61,960 bases of DNA from Tethybacter castelli (lineage in GTDB: Bacteria; Pseudomonadota; Gammaproteobacteria; Tethybacterales; Tethybacteraceae), in assembly GCA_036679665.1 (NCBI GenBank), contig JAZHEJ010000060.1, forward strand, positions 1-61,960, written 5' to 3'. Below are positions 44,778 to 56,195 of the stretch, one piece after another; positions within the stretch are counted from its first letter, which is position 1, and the number at the start of each line of letters is the position of its first letter. Under the pieces are notes generated by a model. It did no database searches, had not been told where the DNA came from, and worked only from the letters and a program-made list of their open reading frames with translations. Both the position numbers and the translations under genes were made by a program.

Positions 44778-45794
44778 ATGCAAGATGCGGTAAAGAACAA
44801 GTTGTTAATCCATACCGGCATGAGCAAACTTTTAGAAGCTCCCGTCAACCAAATCACATCCAGTTTGGCCGAGCTTTATCATGATAACGCAAGCTGGCGC
44901 GGTTCGCATCCGATCAATGAATTAAGCGGGGTGGAGGCGATCGCAAACCAAGTGTGGTCGCCATTGCGCGAGGCTATGCCTGATTTGGAACGGCGGGATG
45001 AAATACTATTGGGAGGCACTTTTGAAAACCAATATTATGTTGGTGCGCTAGGCCACCTGCTGGGCAGGTTTACGCGGCCGTGGCTGGATATCGCGCCGAC
45101 CGGCGGCGCGATGAGTCTACGTTACGGCGAATATCATCAAATACAAGACGGCAAGATTATCCAAAGCACGGTGCTGTTTGACCTTCTTGATTTTATTTAT
45201 CAGACCGGGCACTGGCCGCTGGCGCCGGCGTTAGGTAGCATGATGGCGTGGCCAGGTCCGCTCGGGTGCGATGGCATTTTATTGGAAGAGCAGGACTCAA
45301 ATCAATCCGCGGCCAGTCTCAAACTGGTGTTGGATATGCACAAATCCTTACAGGATTACGACGATTCTTTCAATACCGGTCGCGAAGGATTGCTGACTAT
45401 GCCGCAAGTTAAATACTGGCATCCAAAAATGATGTGGTACGGCCCGGCGGGGATAGGCGCCGGACGCGGTTTAGAAGGTTTTATCGACGTGCATCAGTTG
45501 TCGTTTCGCACCGCTTTTCCAAACCGTAACGCTATCGGTCATTATGTGCGCATCGGCGACGGCAAATATGCGGCCACCGGCGGCTGGCCTAGCGTCGAAG
45601 GAACCCACCTAGGCGCCAATTGGCTAGGTTTGGCGCCAAGCGGCAACAAGGTGCTGATGCGGGTGATGGACTTTTATGCGTGCGACGGCGATCTGATCCG
45701 TGAAAACTGGATTCCATGGGATATTCCCCACACCCTGTTGCAACTGGGGCTTGACGTGTTCGCCCGTATGCGCGAGCAACGACTGAATAGGTAG
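44778..45794 (+). CDS. Double-domain NTF2/SnoaL-like protein
   Basis: A 338-residue cytosolic protein made of two SnoaL-like (cone-shaped alpha+beta barrel) halves: about residues 20-140 (LAELYHDNASWRGSHPIN with GVEAIANQVWSPLR) and about 190-320 (HPKMMWYGPAGIGAGRGLEGF). Such folds occur in polyketide cyclases, isomerases, dehydratases and ester cyclases. The function is not known. It is transcribed away from the binding-protein gene and toward another double NTF2-like gene. ATG 44778 is chosen; an upstream start at 44706 would cross the regulatory region. Confidence 0.75.
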   Translation: MQDAVKNKLLIHTGMSKLLEAPVNQITSSLAELYHDNASWRGSHPINELSGVEAIANQVWSPLREAMPDLERRDEILLGGTFENQYYVGALGHLLGRFTRPWLDIAPTGGAMSLRYGEYHQIQDGKIIQSTVLFDLLDFIYQTGHWPLAPALGSMMAWPGPLGCDGILLEEQDSNQSAASLKLVLDMHKSLQDYDDSFNTGREGLLTMPQVKYWHPKMMWYGPAGIGAGRGLEGFIDVHQLSFRTAFPNRNAIGHYVRIGDGKYAATGGWPSVEGTHLGANWLGLAPSGNKVLMRVMDFYACDGDLIRENWIPWDIPHTLLQLGLDVFARMREQRLNR

Positions 45795-45829
45795 ATAATA
45801 ATTCGCGGGCCAAAGCGTACGCTTTGACG

Positions 45830-46780
45830 CTAAGCGACAATCAATTGTTTCCAAATTGCGACTTCGTCAAACAAAATCCATTCTTGCACGATTTGGCCGT
45901 TTTCAAAGCGTGCTTGCGAAATGCCCATTATAAATATGGGGGTATCAGCGCGCGCGCCACTCCATGCGCCGGTCCCGGTCGAACGCGCCGTGACCGACCA
46001 ACGCATAGCCACGGTTTTGCAATGCGCGGCTGACAAATCAGTTAGATCATGCACGGTAAATGAAAGGTCGTTTAGCGCAGCCAAGTAATTTGCCAGCATC
46101 TGCTTGATTTGTCGGTGGCCGTGCTTATCGTGGCCGCCCGGTGCCACGACATGCGCAGCTTCGCCGTAGCGATCCCCAATCCGGTTCAGATCGGCGTCTT
46201 GCCAAATAGATTTTGCAAGTCGCAAGTAGTTTTGAGCGTCAACATCGGCAGATAACACCGGTTGGTATATGCCGCTAAAGTAATCTTGTTCGCTAAGAAA
46301 GCTGTTGTCGCTTTCATCAATTTGCAATTGAGCAAGTTCGCGCGGACTGTAGCCCAGACCGCGGGCGATCGCACTTTGGTCACGCACCAGCCATTCTTCG
46401 TAAACTTGGTTGGTCTTGACCCAGCAGTCGGCAATGACCCGATAGCGCAGTTGCTGGCCTGTCGCCGGTCCGTAGCCACCGGCGGTTTGGTAGCTTGCCA
46501 ATGACAGTATGCGATGGGAGGAAAGATAACCGCCCACATCATCTTCGCACCAGACGACCGCTTCACCTAGCAGGCGTCGGTCAGGCATTGCAGCTTGGGT
46601 GGCGTAGGTCGCGGTAACGACGGCATCTGCGCCATGCGCAAGTCCTTCCGGTGAGCATACCACCACATCATCGGCGTAATAACGCCGAATGCTTTCAACC
46701 TGTTTTTCTTCCCAGATCTTGGCGGTGATCTTGAGAATATAGTCGGTAAGGTCGGTAAATTCCGGGTCAAAACCTTGCAT
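45830..46780 (-). CDS. Second double-domain NTF2/SnoaL-like protein
   Basis: A 316-residue protein with two NTF2-like halves. Half one is about residues 1-150, with IRRYYADDVVVCSPEGLAHG; half two about 180-305, with IGDRYGEAAHVVAPGGHDKHGH and the final strand ILFDEVAIWKQ. It is clearly related in architecture, but not closely in sequence, to the gene at 44778. It is the last gene of a five-gene minus-strand unit that starts with the histidinol-dehydrogenase homologue. The start is uncertain: ATG 46780 is given, while TTG 46810 would overlap the cupin stop. Confidence 0.75.
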   Translation of the reverse strand: MQGFDPEFTDLTDYILKITAKIWEEKQVESIRRYYADDVVVCSPEGLAHGADAVVTATYATQAAMPDRRLLGEAVVWCEDDVGGYLSSHRILSLASYQTAGGYGPATGQQLRYRVIADCWVKTNQVYEEWLVRDQSAIARGLGYSPRELAQLQIDESDNSFLSEQDYFSGIYQPVLSADVDAQNYLRLAKSIWQDADLNRIGDRYGEAAHVVAPGGHDKHGHRQIKQMLANYLAALNDLSFTVHDLTDLSAAHCKTVAMRWSVTARSTGTGAWSGARADTPIFIMGISQARFENGQIVQEWILFDEVAIWKQLIVA

Positions 46781-46802
46781 GTTTGACACTTTTGTGGCCT
46801 GG

Positions 46803-47918
46803 TTAAGCAACGGCGAGCGTTGCTAACGGCGCGATAAAACCGTCGGCGTCAAAACCATAACCTGCTTGGTTGAGTCGTTCGATAACTTGCGGATCCCAAG
46901 TCGGCCGCAACCGATCGTTGCCACCGTTAATGAGTAATATCAGAACGTCGCGTTCGCTGTCGTTACGCAACTCGCGCCAGCTGTTCGGAACGAATGAGTA
47001 CAGCGAATACTTTGCCAGTTCGATATCAACATGGGCGTCGGCAAGATTGCAACGAGCCGCGGGATTACCCTCAAACACGATGGCGACTTGCCGGCGGTCG
47101 GTATGCCAAAGTCCGGTTGCCGCGGCAGGTGCCAGACGCAGCCACTCCAAGCTAAATCCTTGCGGCACGGTAATTTGCGGATAGTGATGGCGGCTGGCGG
47201 TCATCCCGTAGCCAAGTGCGCAGGACATTTGCCCGCCGTTAGGTAACGCATCGTCGCGCCATTGCAGGTTTTGCCAGCGGGCGATAAATGCTTCTATTTG
47301 CGCAGGTGTGAACTCGGGCAGTTTTGCCATTTCGGCGGCAGGCAAAGGATCTAGATATGTTTCACCGTCGGGTAATTTTTCGTTCCGGGTCAAATCGATC
47401 ACTTGGCCGGATGCGCTCAGCCGCATTCCGGCTTGCTTAGCATCGGCGAGTACTTGCGGGTTCCAGATAATGCCGCCGGTGTCATCGCCGCCTAAAACCG
47501 CAAACATGAATGCGTCATCATCGCTTCGGTTATAAAAGCCGCGAAAGATCCAAGTCGGAATCGCAAACAGGTCGCGGTACGCGCAACTGGCCGAGGCTTC
47601 GCCACAGTTGCCCCAGATAAATTCCCACTTGCCGGCGGCGTTTATGAAAACTTCGGAAGTAAAGTGCAGATGCAAATTGTTGATCCGGTCGGCCGGCAAG
47701 CTTACGCCGCCGACATTAAAACCGTGCGCTTCGCTGATATTTACTTCTTGAGTTGCGCTTTGCGCGACGCCCGGGCCGATAAAAGAATAATTAAGCTTAC
47801 CTTCGGAATTGGGGTTGCGTCGATCAATAAATGCTTCGGCGCAAGGTTTAAAATCAACGTGCGGAATGTGGCGCGCTCGGGCTTGAGCTTGATCAAGGGT
47901 AACAGTGGTTGAAATCAT
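46803..47918 (-). CDS. Bicupin-like protein of unknown function
   Basis: A 371-residue protein. Residues about 82-97 fit cupin motif 1 exactly (HLHFTSE followed by six residues and Gly), so a metal site is likely in the first cupin. Motif 2 (IPTWIFRGFYN) has Arg where the metal His usually is. The second half, about 245-330, looks like another cupin (QITVPQGFSLEWLRLAPAAATGLWHTD). Cupin dioxygenases, isomerases and sugar-acid lyases share this fold. It is tightly packed (5 bp) after the hydrolase gene. No specific reaction is assigned. Confidence 0.7.
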   Translation of the reverse strand: MISTTVTLDQAQARARHIPHVDFKPCAEAFIDRRNPNSEGKLNYSFIGPGVAQSATQEVNISEAHGFNVGGVSLPADRINNLHLHFTSEVFINAAGKWEFIWGNCGEASASCAYRDLFAIPTWIFRGFYNRSDDDAFMFAVLGGDDTGGIIWNPQVLADAKQAGMRLSASGQVIDLTRNEKLPDGETYLDPLPAAEMAKLPEFTPAQIEAFIARWQNLQWRDDALPNGGQMSCALGYGMTASRHHYPQITVPQGFSLEWLRLAPAAATGLWHTDRRQVAIVFEGNPAARCNLADAHVDIELAKYSLYSFVPNSWRELRNDSERDVLILLINGGNDRLRPTWDPQVIERLNQAGYGFDADGFIAPLATLAVA

Positions 47919-47923
47919 GGTGC

Positions 47924-48631
47924 TTATTCTTGGCTGGTGATTGGTGGGGCAAATAATTTTTCCAACGACGTAATTACCGCCGCGGAATTTTCCAAAGTCG
48001 GCAGATGGCCGCTGGCAGGGTAAACGGTGCGCATCACGTTTGCACCGGAAACTTTGCGTAGATTGGAAAGCGGCGCGATTCGGTCGTGTTCGCCGGCACC
48101 AAGCAATGTGGGTACCGGACTTGAAGACAGCAAAGAGCTAGCGTCAAAGCGCGTGTTCAGCAGATCAAGCTGCGCGCGCCAGATCGCCAAACCTTGGTCC
48201 AAAGCCATATCCACCACGCAATTGGTAATTGTCGCGTTGTGTAAATTAGGTTCATGCAGATAGCGCCGGAGCATTACTTCTTGCATATAGCGTTGCAGGC
48301 CCAGTTTACCTACGCGACTGAATGGGTCTTCGCGCGTTGGCTGATCGTTGGCGCGGACATTGGCATCCAGGTGAGCTAGATGGCTGATGCGGTGAGGCGC
48401 GGCACGCAACATATGTTGCGCTACCACCGCGCCAAGTGATAGTCCCACCAAATCAAAGCGCTCGGGCAAGCAGGACAAAATCTGCGCGCCAAGTTGGTCG
48501 AGATCAGATTCCGGGCTATAAATTGCCGGCACCCGGATGTGCCATCCACGTGCTGAAAAATGTTCGATTATGGGTGTGAACAACCGGGCGTCGCACATGG
48601 TTCCGGGTAATAACACCAGCGTTTTGGTCAT
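47924..48631 (-). CDS. Alpha/beta hydrolase
   Basis: A 235-residue hydrolase. The catalytic triad is Ser in VGLSLGAVVA, Asp in GAGEHDRIAP and His in ASGHLPTLE. An oxyanion-type LLPGTMCDAR occurs near the N-terminus. It could hydrolyse an ester or lactone; with a dehydrogenase pair upstream, opening of a lactone product is a reasonable inference. It sits 85 bp after the SDR gene in the same operon. Confidence 0.8.
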   Translation of the reverse strand: MTKTLVLLPGTMCDARLFTPIIEHFSARGWHIRVPAIYSPESDLDQLGAQILSCLPERFDLVGLSLGAVVAQHMLRAAPHRISHLAHLDANVRANDQPTREDPFSRVGKLGLQRYMQEVMLRRYLHEPNLHNATITNCVVDMALDQGLAIWRAQLDLLNTRFDASSLLSSSPVPTLLGAGEHDRIAPLSNLRKVSGANVMRTVYPASGHLPTLENSAAVITSLEKLFAPPITSQE

Positions 48632-48716
48632 CGCGACACCCGGTTGAAGCTGAACTGGTTGGCGTAAAAAATAACTGAAGTTGCCGCCACTTTGCGCTAT
48701 GCAAGTAAGCGACGCG

Positions 48717-49481
48717 TCAGTGCGCGGTCCAGCCGCCGTCGACCATAAGCGCGGTTCCGGTGATCATTGCCGCGGCGTCGGAGGCTAAAAAAACCAGTGG
48801 TCCCATGATATCTTCAAGTTCGCCCAAACGCCCGAGCGGAATATTACGCAGCACGGTGTCGGCAAATTCACGATCGGCAAGTTTTTTTGCGGTAAGTTCG
48901 GTGTTGATAAATGTCGGGCATAAAGTGTTTACCCTGATGCCCTGTTTGGCCCATTCGTACGCCATTCCTTTGGTAAATCCTTCCACCGCGAATTTGCTTG
49001 CTGAATATAAAGCGCGATCCTGCCAGCTGATATGCCCCATCTGTGAGGATACATTGATGAAGCTGCCGGATTTACCCGCCTTGAGCAAAAGTTGGGCACA
49101 GGCGCAAGCTACCGTCCACGCCGCTTTGACGTTCAGTTCAAAAATCGCGTCGAAATCTTCCAATGAGGAATCCAGCGCCGGTTTGTTGCGTGCCGTACCG
49201 GCATTATTGATCAGAATGTCGAACGGTTGCTGGGAGGCGATCCAAGTTTGCGTCGCGGCAAAATCGGTTACGTCCAGCGCCACCGCCCGCGTTTGAAAGC
49301 CGCGTGCACGCAGCGTCGCGGCCACTTTATCAATCTGATCTTTGGAGCGAGCGAGCAAAGTGGTTTGCGCTCCGGCTTGCGCGAGCGCGGCCGCGGCGGC
49401 CATCCCCAGCCCGCGTCCTGCGCCGGTAATTAACGCATTACGGCCGGCTAAGCTAAACGAAGGTGTGACCGGAAGCTTCAT
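48717..49481 (-). CDS. Short-chain dehydrogenase/reductase
   Basis: A 254-residue SDR. The NAD(P) loop TGAGRGLGM, the NNAG motif in ILINNAGTARN, the catalytic Ser in INVSSQMGH and Tyr-Lys in YSASK are present. The C-terminal GTALMVDGGWTAH is typical of classical SDRs. ATG 49481 overlaps the stop of the histidinol-dehydrogenase homologue (ATGA), so the two enzymes are translationally coupled and likely act in sequence on the same alcohol. Confidence 0.88.
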   Translation of the reverse strand: MKLPVTPSFSLAGRNALITGAGRGLGMAAAAALAQAGAQTTLLARSKDQIDKVAATLRARGFQTRAVALDVTDFAATQTWIASQQPFDILINNAGTARNKPALDSSLEDFDAIFELNVKAAWTVACACAQLLLKAGKSGSFINVSSQMGHISWQDRALYSASKFAVEGFTKGMAYEWAKQGIRVNTLCPTFINTELTAKKLADREFADTVLRNIPLGRLGELEDIMGPLVFLASDAAAMITGTALMVDGGWTAH

Positions 49482-50788
49482 TGGCCGCGTACTGCCGCCC
49501 GGTAAGGCTCGACTTGTTGTTCGCCGTAACGCCGCACGCGTATATTTGCCTGTTCGGCATGGCCGGCGAAACCTTCGAGCATGCATAACCGCGAGCAGTA
49601 CGCGCCGATGCGCGCCGATGCTTCATCGGTGGTGACTTTTTGATACGTACAGGTCTTGATAAATTTACCCACCCACAATCCGCCGGTATAGCGCGCCGCG
49701 CCTTGGGTCGGCAAAGTGTGGTTGGTGCCGATTATTTTGTCACCAAAAGCGACGTTGGTACGCGGCCCTAGAAACAACGCGCCGTAGTTACGCAAGTTGC
49801 GCAAAAACCAGTCGGGATTTCGGGTCATCACCTGGACGTGTTCTGAAGCGATACTCTCGGCTTGTTCGAGCATTTCATCTTGGTTGGCGCACAATATTAC
49901 CGCGCCGTGATTTTCCCAAGCGGAACCGGCAATCTGCGCAGTTGGCAATACCGTCAGCTGACGTTTGACTTCGGCTAGTGTGGCTTCGGCGAGCGGGCGC
50001 GAATCGGTAAGCAGGATGGCCGGCGAAGTGGGCCCGTGTTCGGCCTGGCCGAGCAAGTCGGTGGCGCACAGCTGGGCATCGACGGTATCGTCGGCGATGA
50101 GCAGCGTTTCAGTGGGTCCGGCAAGCATGTCGATCCCGACCTTACCGAACAACTGACGTTTTGCTTCAGCCACATATTGGTTGCCGGGGCCGACAATCAT
50201 ATCGACCGCGGCGATGGTGGCAGTGCCGATCGCCATCGCGGCGATGGCTTGAATGCCGCCTAACACTAAAATTTCATCCGCGCCGCCTAGATGCATCGCG
50301 GCGATGAGCAGCGGATGCGGTTCGCCGTTGATCGGCGGAGCCGCGGCGACAACGCGCGGCACTTGGGCGACTTTTGCGGTTATTACGCTCATGTGGGCCG
50401 AAGCGATGATCGGATATTTGCCGCCGGGAACGTAGCAGCCGCAACTTGCCACCGGAATGTTCCGGTGCCCTAAGATAATTCCAGGTTGGGTTTCGACTTC
50501 AATATCACGGATTGTCGCCATTTGAAGTTGCGCAAAATGCCGCACTTGCTGCTGAGCGTATTTGATATCAGCGAGCGTGTCAGGGTCGATTGAACCGATC
50601 AACGCTTCGATTTGAGCTGGGTCAAGCGCCCACTGATCCGGGTCCCACGCATCAAATTTGCGTGACAGTTCGCGGACTGCGTCTTCACCGCGGGCGATAA
50701 TCTGTTCAATGATTTGTTCCACGGTCTTTTTGACTGTGTCTGCGGTGGCTAAATTGCTTGGAGCGGGCTTTTTCAACCAGGTGGCCAT
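49478..50788 (-). CDS. Histidinol-dehydrogenase homologue in a catabolic operon
   Basis: A 436-residue zinc-dependent, four-electron-type alcohol dehydrogenase fold. HisD-like motifs are seen: the Zn ligands Gln and His in GQAEHGP, the catalytic Glu-His in IASEHVQVM, the GTNHTLPT segment and the last ligand His in EGFAGHAEQ. No other his genes are near, and the context is an importer with an SDR. A known precedent is HpsN, a HisD paralogue that oxidises dihydroxypropane-sulfonate. So oxidation of a small polyol to an acid is the best inference. First gene of the five-gene unit. Confidence 0.85.
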   Translation of the reverse strand: MATWLKKPAPSNLATADTVKKTVEQIIEQIIARGEDAVRELSRKFDAWDPDQWALDPAQIEALIGSIDPDTLADIKYAQQQVRHFAQLQMATIRDIEVETQPGIILGHRNIPVASCGCYVPGGKYPIIASAHMSVITAKVAQVPRVVAAAPPINGEPHPLLIAAMHLGGADEILVLGGIQAIAAMAIGTATIAAVDMIVGPGNQYVAEAKRQLFGKVGIDMLAGPTETLLIADDTVDAQLCATDLLGQAEHGPTSPAILLTDSRPLAEATLAEVKRQLTVLPTAQIAGSAWENHGAVILCANQDEMLEQAESIASEHVQVMTRNPDWFLRNLRNYGALFLGPRTNVAFGDKIIGTNHTLPTQGAARYTGGLWVGKFIKTCTYQKVTTDEASARIGAYCSRLCMLEGFAGHAEQANIRVRRYGEQQVEPYRAAVRGQ

Positions 50789-50848
50789 AGTAAAGTTCCG
50801 GCAGTGCGAAATTGGCGATAGCGCAAGAATTTAAATCAAGCTTAAAAT

Positions 50849-50878
50849 ATTATAGCTTTACACAATTTACGGCGTAAA
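50849..50878 (-). promoter_or_regulatory. Promoter with operator-like palindrome before the HisD homologue
   Basis: Minus-strand -10 TATAAT (50854-50849) and -35 TTTACG (50878-50873) are 18 bp apart. The -35 is part of a perfect 13-bp palindrome, TTTACG-G-CGTAAA (50866-50878), so a bound repressor would cover it. The same region lies upstream of the divergent dehydrogenase gene at 50983 and could co-control both. Confidence 0.55.
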
Positions 50879-50982
50879 GTTGAAATAATCTCAATTGCGC
50901 ACGGCTTTGTTGGATTGAAACACCTTGTGATATTTGTCTAGCCGTCGCAAATTTATTATTCGCATATCTAGAGGACACCGCA

Positions 50983-51888
50983 ATGACCCAACACAAAGAA
51001 CGCATCGGATTTGTCGGCGTAGGACTTATGGGTCATGGCATGGCTAAGAATATTCTTGCCAAGGGTTGGCCGCTGCAAGTAATCGCGAATCGCAATCGCG
51101 TCCCGGTGGACGATTTGGTATCCAAAGGCGCAAGCGAAGCCAAATCTTACGCGGAAATGGCGGGTTCTTGCGACATTATTTTTTTATGCGTTACCTCGTC
51201 GATCGAAGTTGAACAGGTGGTGCTCGGCGAAGAGGGCCTCGCGGTCAGCGGTAAGCCGGGTTTGGTAATTGTCGATACTTCAACTTCACATCCTGATTCG
51301 ACGCGCAAAATCAACCAACAATTACGCGCTGACGGCATGCTGTTTTGCGACGCGCCGCTGTCAAGGTCGCCTCAACGCGCTGAGCAAGGCGAGTTGGCTT
51401 GTCTCGTCGCGGCAGAAGCGAAGCTGTTCGAGCGTATCAAACCGGTCATCGACGCATATTCGGAACAGATTATCCACGCCGGCGAAACCATCGGCGTGGC
51501 GCATCAAGTAAAGCTGATGAATAATTTTGTCGCGTTAGGATTTGCTTCTGTTTGGTCCGAGGCGTACGCTACTTGCGTGCACGCCGGCATTGCGCCGCAG
51601 GTGCTCTATGATTTCTTATCCGGCTCCGGTCTCAACTGTACCAATTTTCAAAATTTCAGCAAATATATTTTGCATCAAGATCCGACCGGACAAAAATTCA
51701 CGATTGCCAACGCCGCAAAAGATTTACGCTACTATACTCAATATGTTGATGGGATGCAACTTGGCAGCGCGGTGGCAGACAGTGTGTTTAACAACTTGAA
51801 AATTGCGGTACGCAATGGATACCAAGATCGTTTTGTACCAGAGCTTACCGCCGCGGTTATGGAAAACAATAACGTAAAACGCACCTGA
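50983..51888 (+). CDS. Beta-hydroxyacid dehydrogenase (3-hydroxyisobutyrate/tartronate-semialdehyde type)
   Basis: A 301-residue NAD(P)-dependent enzyme. The N-terminal Rossmann motif is GFVGVGLMGHGMAKNIL. The substrate loop is DAPLSRSPQRAEQGELA, where the family usually has DAPVSGG; the changed residues suggest a different substrate. The catalytic Lys is in HQVKLMNNF. The ATG follows an AGAGGA ribosome-binding site. It is divergent from the HisD-homologue operon across a region with a palindrome. Confidence 0.85.
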   Translation: MTQHKERIGFVGVGLMGHGMAKNILAKGWPLQVIANRNRVPVDDLVSKGASEAKSYAEMAGSCDIIFLCVTSSIEVEQVVLGEEGLAVSGKPGLVIVDTSTSHPDSTRKINQQLRADGMLFCDAPLSRSPQRAEQGELACLVAAEAKLFERIKPVIDAYSEQIIHAGETIGVAHQVKLMNNFVALGFASVWSEAYATCVHAGIAPQVLYDFLSGSGLNCTNFQNFSKYILHQDPTGQKFTIANAAKDLRYYTQYVDGMQLGSAVADSVFNNLKIAVRNGYQDRFVPELTAAVMENNNVKRT

Positions 51889-51962
51889 CGGCTAAAGATT
51901 CACGGTTGCTTATCAATCAACTTGGCATTACATTGCCGCACTTGGCCAAGCGCTAAAAAAGA

Positions 51963-52838
51963 TCAGTTTTTAGGTAGCAGTTTTTCGGCGCCGATCAATT
52001 CGTTAAAGTCGGCAAAGGAAATCAGCCGCTGATTTTGCGAGATGCCGTTGTCTTGTACGCTACCCAAGCTTGTCGTTAAAGCGTGCGCCGCGGCATATAT
52101 CCCGGTGAGCGGGTACAAAATCAACTGATAACCGATGTCAGCCAGGGCCTGTTTGTCAAGCACCGGCGTTTTGCCGCCTTCGATCATATTTGCCACTAAC
52201 GGGCGCGGCGCGGAAGCGCAGATTGCGCGCATTTGCTCCACATCGCCGGGCGCTTCAATAAAAAATCCATCGGCGCCGGCCTGTTTTGCGGCCTGCATTC
52301 TAGCGAGCGCTTCATCAAGGCCATCGGTTGCCACAGCGTCGGTACGCGCAACGATGAAAAAGTCGGCATCGGCGCGAGCTTTGGCCGCAGCGGCTATTTT
52401 GGCTACGTATTGCTCGCGGTCGATAATTTGTTTGCCCCGCATATGACCGCATCGCTTGGGCCATTGCTGGTCTTCCAAAAAGCAGCCTTTAGCGCCGGCG
52501 CGAATAAGTTTTGTTACGGTCTGGCTAACATTCAGCTCGTTGCCGTAGCCGGTGTCAGCGTCAACCATCACCGGTATGTCAATCGCGGCACATACTCTGG
52601 TAGCGGTATCGCAAATGTCGCTTTGATTGACAAATCCCATGTCAGGAAGACCCAAATAGGACGCCGCCACACCGTAGCCGGTGATAAATGCGAGCGGAAA
52701 ACCGCATCGTTGCGCGATCAGCGCTGAAAGGGCATCATAAACACCGGGAAACACCAAAGCGTCGTGTTGAGCCAATATTTTGGCTACGCTACTATTCATG
52801 CTGGCGTTAGGTTCTGACATTTGATTTGCCGCGGTCAT
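51963..52838 (-). CDS. Isocitrate lyase/PEP mutase family lyase
   Basis: A 291-residue TIM-barrel enzyme. The catalytic Cys loop reads WPKRCGHMRGK, the metal motif is DADTGYGN, and the ICL-type FLEDQ and VARTDA strands are seen. Members include methylisocitrate lyase, oxaloacetate decarboxylase and carboxyvinyl-phosphonate enzymes; the short CGHM loop favours a methylisocitrate-lyase-like or 2,3-dimethylmalate-lyase-like reaction. ATG 52838 has an AGGT sequence seven bases upstream; ATG 52820 is an alternative. It converges on the dehydrogenase gene and may act on the same pathway's C-C cleavage. Confidence 0.82.
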   Translation of the reverse strand: MTAANQMSEPNASMNSSVAKILAQHDALVFPGVYDALSALIAQRCGFPLAFITGYGVAASYLGLPDMGFVNQSDICDTATRVCAAIDIPVMVDADTGYGNELNVSQTVTKLIRAGAKGCFLEDQQWPKRCGHMRGKQIIDREQYVAKIAAAAKARADADFFIVARTDAVATDGLDEALARMQAAKQAGADGFFIEAPGDVEQMRAICASAPRPLVANMIEGGKTPVLDKQALADIGYQLILYPLTGIYAAAHALTTSLGSVQDNGISQNQRLISFADFNELIGAEKLLPKN

Positions 52839-53144
52839 TTTACCTACAAGCAATATTTTTTGTGATTAAGCGGCGCGTACAACTTAGGCGCTAAGGCTTA
52901 TACAGGTAAAGCTACCACTGACCGGATTGCATTTGGATAACTTATGTTCAACCGGTTTTGGCAACGAGGCAATAATCTGTTTGGCCGATTAAAATGTTTA
53001 CTTGATTTACCATGCTCCGGACATGATTTGATGTGCTTGTTGTGCATTTTTTTAACCAAGTTTGGTTAGCTAACAAGGCTTGAACATCCTTGGAAATGAT
53101 AAATAATATGCGGCTGGTAACCGAAAAATCTGCCCGTAATATCG
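52839..53144. other. Intergenic region upstream of the rRNA unit
   Basis: About 300 bp without a coding frame. It holds an exact palindrome TAACCAA-GT-TTGGTTA at 53053-53068. There is no 16S rRNA 3' end (no anti-Shine-Dalgarno CCTCCTTT region), and no tRNA cloverleaf is seen. The region is moderately AT-rich. Confidence 0.6.
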
Positions 53145-53153
53145 TGCTATAAT
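53145..53153 (+). promoter_or_regulatory. Extended -10 promoter of the 23S-5S unit
   Basis: TGC followed by a perfect TATAAT, an extended -10 element. No convincing -35 lies 16-18 bp upstream, which extended -10 promoters tolerate. Transcription would start about 53160, 77 nt before the 23S gene. Confidence 0.6.
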
Positions 53154-53159
53154 CTGCGT

Positions 53160-53172
53160 TGTTCTACAACAA
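53160..53172 (+). promoter_or_regulatory. boxA-like antitermination element
   Basis: The sequence TGTTCTACAACAA agrees with the rRNA boxA consensus TGCTCTTTAACAA at 10 of 13 positions. It would lie at the very start of the transcript. boxA recruits NusB/NusE to keep polymerase from terminating in untranslated rRNA, as expected of a true rRNA operon leader. Confidence 0.5.
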
Positions 53173-53209
53173 GGTAAGTTAGCGAAAAAAGCGGTAAAAC
53201 GCTTTGCGA

Positions 53210-53230
53210 GTCTTGGTTAACAAGCCAAGA

Positions 53231-53233
<3 letters not shown>
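53210..53233 (+). other. Leader hairpin before 23S
   Basis: AGTCTTGG and CCAAGACT (within 53210-53233) form a perfect 8-bp stem with a short loop. Nearby leader bases (CGCTT and GTCTTG) can alternatively pair with CAAGAC and AAGCG after the 23S gene (about 56150-56163), so it may rearrange during processing. Confidence 0.45.
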
Positions 53234-56137
<2,904 letters not shown>

Positions 56138-56195
56138 TTTTGTCTTTTCAAGACTACGAAGCGTAACAGTTTTTTTCGCTAACGAACCGACAGTT

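Noticed and set aside
49478..50788. Biosynthetic histidinol dehydrogenase (hisD) or confirmed HpsN
   Set aside because: Context is catabolic with no his genes, so the biosynthetic name is not used; HpsN identity cannot be shown without a tree or assay.
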